Origin: JBOGJI01 sp050747865
Lineage (GTDB): Bacteria; Acidobacteriota; Thermoanaerobaculia; Multivoradales; JAHEKO01
Length of the DNA stretch: 8,813 nt
Assembly: GCA_050747865.1 (NCBI GenBank)
Contig: JBOGJI010000279.1
Location: forward strand, 1 to 8,813
Direction: 5' to 3'
Part shown: positions 5,106 through 8,813 of the stretch, piece after piece
How positions within the stretch are numbered: position 1 is the stretch's first letter
Layout: each line of letters opens with the position of its first letter
Position numbers and translations under genes: made by a program
The notes under the pieces: generated by a model
Database searches by the model: none
The model's input: the letters and a program-made list of their open reading frames with translations, nothing else
What the model was told of the DNA's origin: nothing

Positions 5106-7930
5106 AGGCCGTGACGGCAGGGGCCCTCGCCTTGGCGACGCTGGTACTGACGGCTGCGGCCACGGCGTCGGCGCAGCAGGTGGCCGCTGGCCATCCGCTT
5201 ATCGAAGCCGTGGAGCTGCGCAGTGACGTGCCGGCGCGCGACCGGGAGGAGATCTGGCGGCTCGTCACCTTGCGCCCCGGCGAGCCGCTGAGCGAGCAGG
5301 ACGTGGCGGAGACCCTGCGCAACCTGGCGGCCTCCGGCCTGACCCAGGACGTGCGGATCTTCCGGCAGCCAAGCGACGGAGGGGTGACGCTGGTAGTCGC
5401 CGCCTGGGGTCGGATCCGCGTCGCCGAGGTGCGTCTCACCGGCGACCTGGGGCTCGCCGAGGAGGACCTGCGCGCCGCGGTCGAGGTGCGCCCCGGCGAG
5501 CCGTTGAGCGAAAGCGGCGTGCTGCGCAGCGTCTTCGCGCTCCAGGACCTGTACGAAGAGAGCGGCTATCTCGAGGCCGACTCACGAGTTCGGGTAGAGC
5601 ACGACGAGGCCGCCAAGACGGCCGTCGTGACCTTTCGGCTCCGTGCCGGCCCGCCGGCACGGATCGCCGACTTCCGCTTCGAGGGAGATTACGGCCCGAT
5701 CTCCGGCGCGGAGCTGGTCGACATGTTGCGCCTCAAGGCGGGAGACAGGCTTCGACCGCGCTCGGGTCGCGAGAACGCGCGCCGCCTCGAGCGCTCGCTG
5801 ATCGATCGCGGCTATCGCTCGGCGCGGGTCGAATACGGCGGCTACGAGCTCCACCCGGAGAGCGACACCGCGACCCTGGTCTGGCAGATCGAGCTGGGGC
5901 CGCGGGTGGAGCTGACCGTGCGGGGCGTCGAGCGGCGCGATCTCGAGCGGCGCGATCTGTTGCCGTTCATGGGGCCGGAAGGGTACGACGAGGCCCTGCT
6001 CCTGCAGGCCGTCGACAGGATCCGTGATCACTACCAGAGGCGGGGCCACTGGGCGGTGCAGGTCGAGCAGGAGGAGCGCCGGCAGGACGGCGTCGTGCGC
6101 ATCGTGCTCACCGTCGATCCGGGCCCCGTCTTCACCCTGGAGTCGGTGGCGTTCGAAGGCAACGAGACCTTCTCCGGCGAGCGCCTGCGACAGCTCGTCG
6201 CCACGACGCCGCGCCGTTTGACGGTCCCCGGCAGCGGCCGGCTCGTGCAGTCGGGGCTCGGCGCCGATCTGAACAATCTGCGCACGTTTTATGTTCTGCA
6301 GGGCTTCGACAACGCCGAGGTCGGGCCGCCGCGCATCACGCAGGCGAGCGAGAGCCTGGCGCTCACCATCCCCATCCGCGAGGGGCGGCGGAGACGGGTG
6401 GCGCAGGTGGAGCTGCGCGGCGTCGAGGCCCTCGACGCGGAAGACCTGAAGCGCTCCCTCCCCCTGACCGCAGGCGGGGCGTATCACCCGCAGCACCTCG
6501 ACGACTCGCTGGACCTGGTGCGCTCCCGCTACGAGGACGCGGGCTATCCGTGGGCACAGGTTGAGGCCGACGTGGAGTGGAACGCGGACGGCACGGTGGC
6601 CGCGGTGAGGTTCGAGGTCCTGGAAGGGCCACAGGTGGTCGTCGACCGGGTCATCGTGCGCGGCCTCGAGCGCACCAACGAAGCGGTGGTGCGCCGCGCC
6701 CTGGGCGTCGAGCGCGGCGAGCCGATGAGCATCCGCCGGCGTCTGGAAATGCAGCGGCGCCTCTACCAGCTCGGGGTCTTCTCCCACGCCGAGGTCCGTC
6801 TCGCGCCGGGGACGCCGTACGAGCGACAGCGCGACGTGCTGGTGCGCGTCGAGGAGGGCGCCAATCGCCGCTTCACCTACGGCTTCGGCTACGACTCCGA
6901 GCAGGGGCCGCGTGGTCTCCTGGGGCTGGGCTGGAACAACCTGTTCGGCCGCGCCATCCAGATGCAGGGGGAGGCCAAGGGCAACGACGAGGAGCACCAG
7001 ATGCGCCTGCTGGCGCGCCAGCCCTACCTGGGCCGCTTCCCGCTGCCGGTCACGGCGTCGCTGTTCCGGGTGCAGGAGGATCACGACGAGTTCCTGTCCA
7101 AGCGCCGGGGTGCCCAGGTGCAGGTCGAGCGGCTCTTCGACGAGCGCTGGCGCCTCAGCCTGCTCTACAGCTACCGGGTCGTGGAGGTGGAGCCGGGCCC
7201 GGCGTTCGATCCCCTGCTCATCGACCGCGAGCTGCGCGACGTCGACGTGGCCAGCCTGACCCCCGGCCTGCTGTTCGACGACCGCGACGACCCCATCGAC
7301 CCGCGGCGGGGCTGGTCGGCGAACCTGCAGCTGGAGCGCGCCTTCCCCCTGTTCGCGGCGGACGAGGAGTTCCTGAAGCTCTTCCTCCACGGCACCGCAT
7401 ACAAGAATCTCGGCCGTCCCGGCCTGCTGGCGGCCAGCCTGCGCCTGGGCGCCATCGAGCCGCTGGCGGAGCTCGGTCGCGACCCCATCGTGCCGCCGGA
7501 GCTGCCTTCCAGCGGCGTCCCCATCTCCGAGCGCTTCTTCGCCGGCGGCCGGGCCAGCCATCGGGCGTACGGCAGGGACGACCTGGGCGTGCCGAGGCAG
7601 ACCCTGCTCCTCTCCACGGTCGACGGCGAAGAGCAGCTGGTCCCCGTCGGCGGCAACGCCCTGGCGCTGCTCAACCTCGACTACCGCTTCCCGATCGCCG
7701 GGGCGCTGGAAGGCGTGGTCTTCTTCGACCACGGCAACGTCTGGGCGGACTGGGACAACATCGTGCTCGACGAGGCCAAGCCGGGAGCCGGCGTGGGCTT
7801 GCGCTACCGCTCTCCCATCGGTCCGGTGCGCCTCGAGATCGGCTGGAAGCTGGACCGCCGCGGCGCCGGGGACGGGCTGCCGGCGGAGGATCCCTACGAG
7901 GTCTTCTTCAGCTTCGGCAATCCGTTCTAG
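5102..7930 (+). CDS. Omp85-family outer-membrane assembly protein (BamA/TamA-like) with seven POTRA domains
   Basis: A 942-residue protein from CTG 5102. Signal peptide: K2, hydrophobic core 6-20, cleavage after ATASA (24). Seven POTRA domains follow at about 31-104, 105-185, 186-267, 268-342, 343-428, 429-510 and 511-590; most show the hydrophobic first strand plus G (AEVRLTGDL, ESVAFEGNETF, DRVIVRGLERTNEAVV), a mid-domain YEESGY/YEDAGY-type helix end and a closing strand ending GP. The C-terminal 350 residues (from FTYGFGYDS, 591) form the Omp85 barrel, with FFAGGRASHRAYGRDDLG (L6 region, R821) and a terminal VFFSFGNPF beta-signal ending in Phe. It should insert outer-membrane proteins and partner TamB, whose gene it overlaps. 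BamA has five POTRAs and TamA three, so the paralogue name is left open. Alternative starts are GTG 5015, 5087 and 5111; the CTG is preferred for its spacing, the TGA overlap and the Lys after Met. A tandem 15-base repeat lies in POTRA4. Confidence 0.9.
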   Translation: MKAVTAGALALATLVLTAAATASAQQVAAGHPLIEAVELRSDVPARDREEIWRLVTLRPGEPLSEQDVAETLRNLAASGLTQDVRIFRQPSDGGVTLVVAAWGRIRVAEVRLTGDLGLAEEDLRAAVEVRPGEPLSESGVLRSVFALQDLYEESGYLEADSRVRVEHDEAAKTAVVTFRLRAGPPARIADFRFEGDYGPISGAELVDMLRLKAGDRLRPRSGRENARRLERSLIDRGYRSARVEYGGYELHPESDTATLVWQIELGPRVELTVRGVERRDLERRDLLPFMGPEGYDEALLLQAVDRIRDHYQRRGHWAVQVEQEERRQDGVVRIVLTVDPGPVFTLESVAFEGNETFSGERLRQLVATTPRRLTVPGSGRLVQSGLGADLNNLRTFYVLQGFDNAEVGPPRITQASESLALTIPIREGRRRRVAQVELRGVEALDAEDLKRSLPLTAGGAYHPQHLDDSLDLVRSRYEDAGYPWAQVEADVEWNADGTVAAVRFEVLEGPQVVVDRVIVRGLERTNEAVVRRALGVERGEPMSIRRRLEMQRRLYQLGVFSHAEVRLAPGTPYERQRDVLVRVEEGANRRFTYGFGYDSEQGPRGLLGLGWNNLFGRAIQMQGEAKGNDEEHQMRLLARQPYLGRFPLPVTASLFRVQEDHDEFLSKRRGAQVQVERLFDERWRLSLLYSYRVVEVEPGPAFDPLLIDRELRDVDVASLTPGLLFDDRDDPIDPRRGWSANLQLERAFPLFAADEEFLKLFLHGTAYKNLGRPGLLAASLRLGAIEPLAELGRDPIVPPELPSSGVPISERFFAGGRASHRAYGRDDLGVPRQTLLLSTVDGEEQLVPVGGNALALLNLDYRFPIAGALEGVVFFDHGNVWADWDNIVLDEAKPGAGVGLRYRSPIGPVRLEIGWKLDRRGAGDGLPAEDPYEVFFSFGNPF
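5928..5957 (+). repeat. Perfect 15-base tandem duplication inside the Omp85 gene
   Basis: TCGAGCGGCGCGATC occurs twice in direct succession (5928-5942 and 5943-5957). The frame is kept, giving ERRDL-ERRDL in the first strand/helix junction of POTRA4. Two identical copies suggest a recent slippage duplication. Confidence 0.85.
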
Positions 7931-7935
7931 ATTCA

Positions 7936-7963
7936 TTCACAGGCTCTCAGTTCGTGATAGAGT
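7936..7963 (+). promoter_or_regulatory. Possible promoter for ribBA
   Basis: TTCACA (7936-7941, one mismatch to TTGACA) and TAGAGT (7958-7963, four of six to TATAAT) are 16 bases apart, in the gap after the Omp85 stop. Initiation would be near 7970. No T-run terminator precedes it, so read-through from the tamB-omp85 operon is equally possible. No long leader is present that could house an FMN riboswitch. Confidence 0.35.
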
Positions 7964-8016
7964 GCGAAGGGCGCGGTCGATTGTCCGCCGCGACCTTCCC
8001 GGCCACCAGCGAGACC

Positions 8017-8813
8017 GTGAGCGATTCCCCCGCGTCGTCCCCGTTTGCCTCCGTCGAGGAGGCGGTCGCCGACTTCCGGGCCGGCCGTTTCGTCATCTTG
8101 GTGGACGACGAGAACCGCGAGAACGAGGGGGATCTGGCCATCGCCGCCGAGGCGGTGACGCAGGAGGGCATCGCCTTCATGGCGCGCGAGGGTCGAGGGC
8201 TGATCTGTCTGGCGCTCGCCCCCGAGCGCTGTGATGCCCTGGGGCTGCTCCCGATGACGGCGCAGAACACCTCCCCTCTGGGGACCGGATTCACCGTCTC
8301 CATCGAGGCCCGCGGCAAGGTGAGCACGGGCATCTCGGCGGCCGATCGCGCGGCGACCATCCGCACCGCCATCGACCCCGCCACCCGGCCGGAGGACCTG
8401 CTGCGGCCGGGACACGTCTTCCCGCTGCGCGCCCGCCCCGGCGGCGTGCTGGAGCGGCCGGGGCAGACCGAGGCCTCGGTGGATCTGGCCAGGCTGTCGG
8501 GGCTGACGCCCGCGGCCACGATCTGCGAGATCATGAACCACGACGGCACCATGGCGCGGCAGCCCGAGCTGGCGGCCTTCGCCCGCCTGTACGGCCTGAA
8601 GCTGCTGCGCGTGCGGGATCTGATTCACCACCGGCTGCGCCATGAGACGGTGGTCGAGCGGGTGGCGTCGCCGCGGCTGCCGACGCCGTGGGGGGAGTTC
8701 CAGGCGCATGCCTATCGCGCCCGCCACACGGGGGAGGAGCACCTGGCGCTCGTCCTGGGCCAGGTCGACGGCGAAGAGCCGGTGCTGGTGCGCCTGCACA
8801 GCCAGTGCCTGAC
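8017..8813 (+). CDS. ribBA: RibBA: DHBP synthase fused to GTP cyclohydrolase II (3' end outside window)
   Basis: Open from GTG 8017 to the right edge (265 codons). Residues about 10-210 are a full 3,4-dihydroxy-2-butanone-4-phosphate synthase, which converts ribulose 5-phosphate to the four-carbon riboflavin precursor plus formate. Signature motifs: VDDENRENEGDL (29-40; acidic metal/substrate loop), STGISAADRA, LLRPGHVFPLRA (128-139) and ICEIMNHDGTMAR (169-181). A second domain begins near 218 (SPRLPTPWGEFQAHAY) and reaches VLVRLHSQCL; this is the start of GTP cyclohydrolase II, where the Cys (264) corresponds to the first zinc ligand of the 'HSECLTGD' motif. The rest lies beyond the window, so whether the GCHII part is intact cannot be seen. 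Start choice: GTG 8017 leaves a short nine-residue lead before FASVEEAV; TTG 7981 with AAGG 10 bases upstream, and GTG 7954, are in-frame alternatives. The protein is cytosolic and acts in riboflavin/FMN/FAD synthesis. Confidence 0.93.
   Translation, partial: MSDSPASSPFASVEEAVADFRAGRFVILVDDENRENEGDLAIAAEAVTQEGIAFMAREGRGLICLALAPERCDALGLLPMTAQNTSPLGTGFTVSIEARGKVSTGISAADRAATIRTAIDPATRPEDLLRPGHVFPLRARPGGVLERPGQTEASVDLARLSGLTPAATICEIMNHDGTMARQPELAAFARLYGLKLLRVRDLIHHRLRHETVVERVASPRLPTPWGEFQAHAYRARHTGEEHLALVLGQVDGEEPVLVRLHSQCL

Noticed and set aside
5582..7936. Long open frame on the minus strand (784 codons) opposite the Omp85 gene
   Set aside because: It has the same His/Gln/Arg-rich composition without domains; the plus strand encodes clear POTRA and barrel motifs.
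7942..7966. Possible terminator after the Omp85 stop (CTCT ... AGAG)
   Set aside because: Only four contiguous pairs with a bulge and no T-run; too weak to call.
7933..8799. Minus-strand open frame of 288 codons opposite ribBA
   Set aside because: The plus strand carries unmistakable DHBP synthase motifs; the antisense product shows no known features.
1..8813. CRISPR arrays, tRNA or rRNA genes, insertion sequences, phage genes
   Set aside because: No regularly spaced repeats, cloverleaf-like sequences, transposase motifs or phage proteins were seen; nearly all bases fall in the six genes described.

Overview
The window comes from a GC-rich bacterium (about 70% G+C by eye, with strong G/C bias at third codon positions). 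A TamB-type inner-membrane protein and an Omp85 outer-membrane barrel show a two-membrane (Gram-negative) cell. The periplasmic sensor-propeller protein, the TamB-Omp85 pair and the unusually high POTRA count would suit Acidobacteriota, Myxococcota or a related deep lineage, but the sequence alone does not settle the phylum.

Layout. Positions 1-343 (minus strand) hold the N-terminus of an exported two-component-regulator-type beta-propeller protein that runs off the left edge. The 344-430 interval is a divergent control region with a near-consensus sigma70-type promoter pointing right. Its -10 box sits six bases before the next ATG, so the transcript should be leaderless. It drives a type II toxin-antitoxin pair: a Phd-fold antitoxin (431-655) and a PIN-domain VapC ribonuclease (652-1044). 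A 95-base gap follows, with a strong GC hairpin flanked by an interrupted direct repeat. Positions 1140-5105 encode a 1321-residue TamB/AsmA-like protein. Positions 5102-7930 encode an Omp85-family outer-membrane protein with seven POTRA domains, apparently started from a CTG codon overlapping the tamB stop. After an 86-base gap, the window ends inside a RibBA gene (8017-8813+), complete for the DHBP synthase domain and cut early in the GTP cyclohydrolase II domain.

How they work together. The tamB-omp85 pair is a translationally coupled envelope-biogenesis unit. TamB is anchored in the inner membrane and spans the periplasm, and it would work with the POTRA arm of the Omp85 protein in outer-membrane protein insertion or lipid transport. 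The toxin-antitoxin pair is a self-contained autoregulated module. RibBA supplies both precursors of riboflavin and is functionally unrelated to the envelope genes.

I did not find a plainly new multi-gene system. The points most worth a second look are the leaderless antitoxin promoter with its possible operator, the CTG/TGA junction between tamB and omp85, the seven-POTRA architecture with an altered L6 (RGF/RGY) motif, and the hairpin/repeat structure before tamB.
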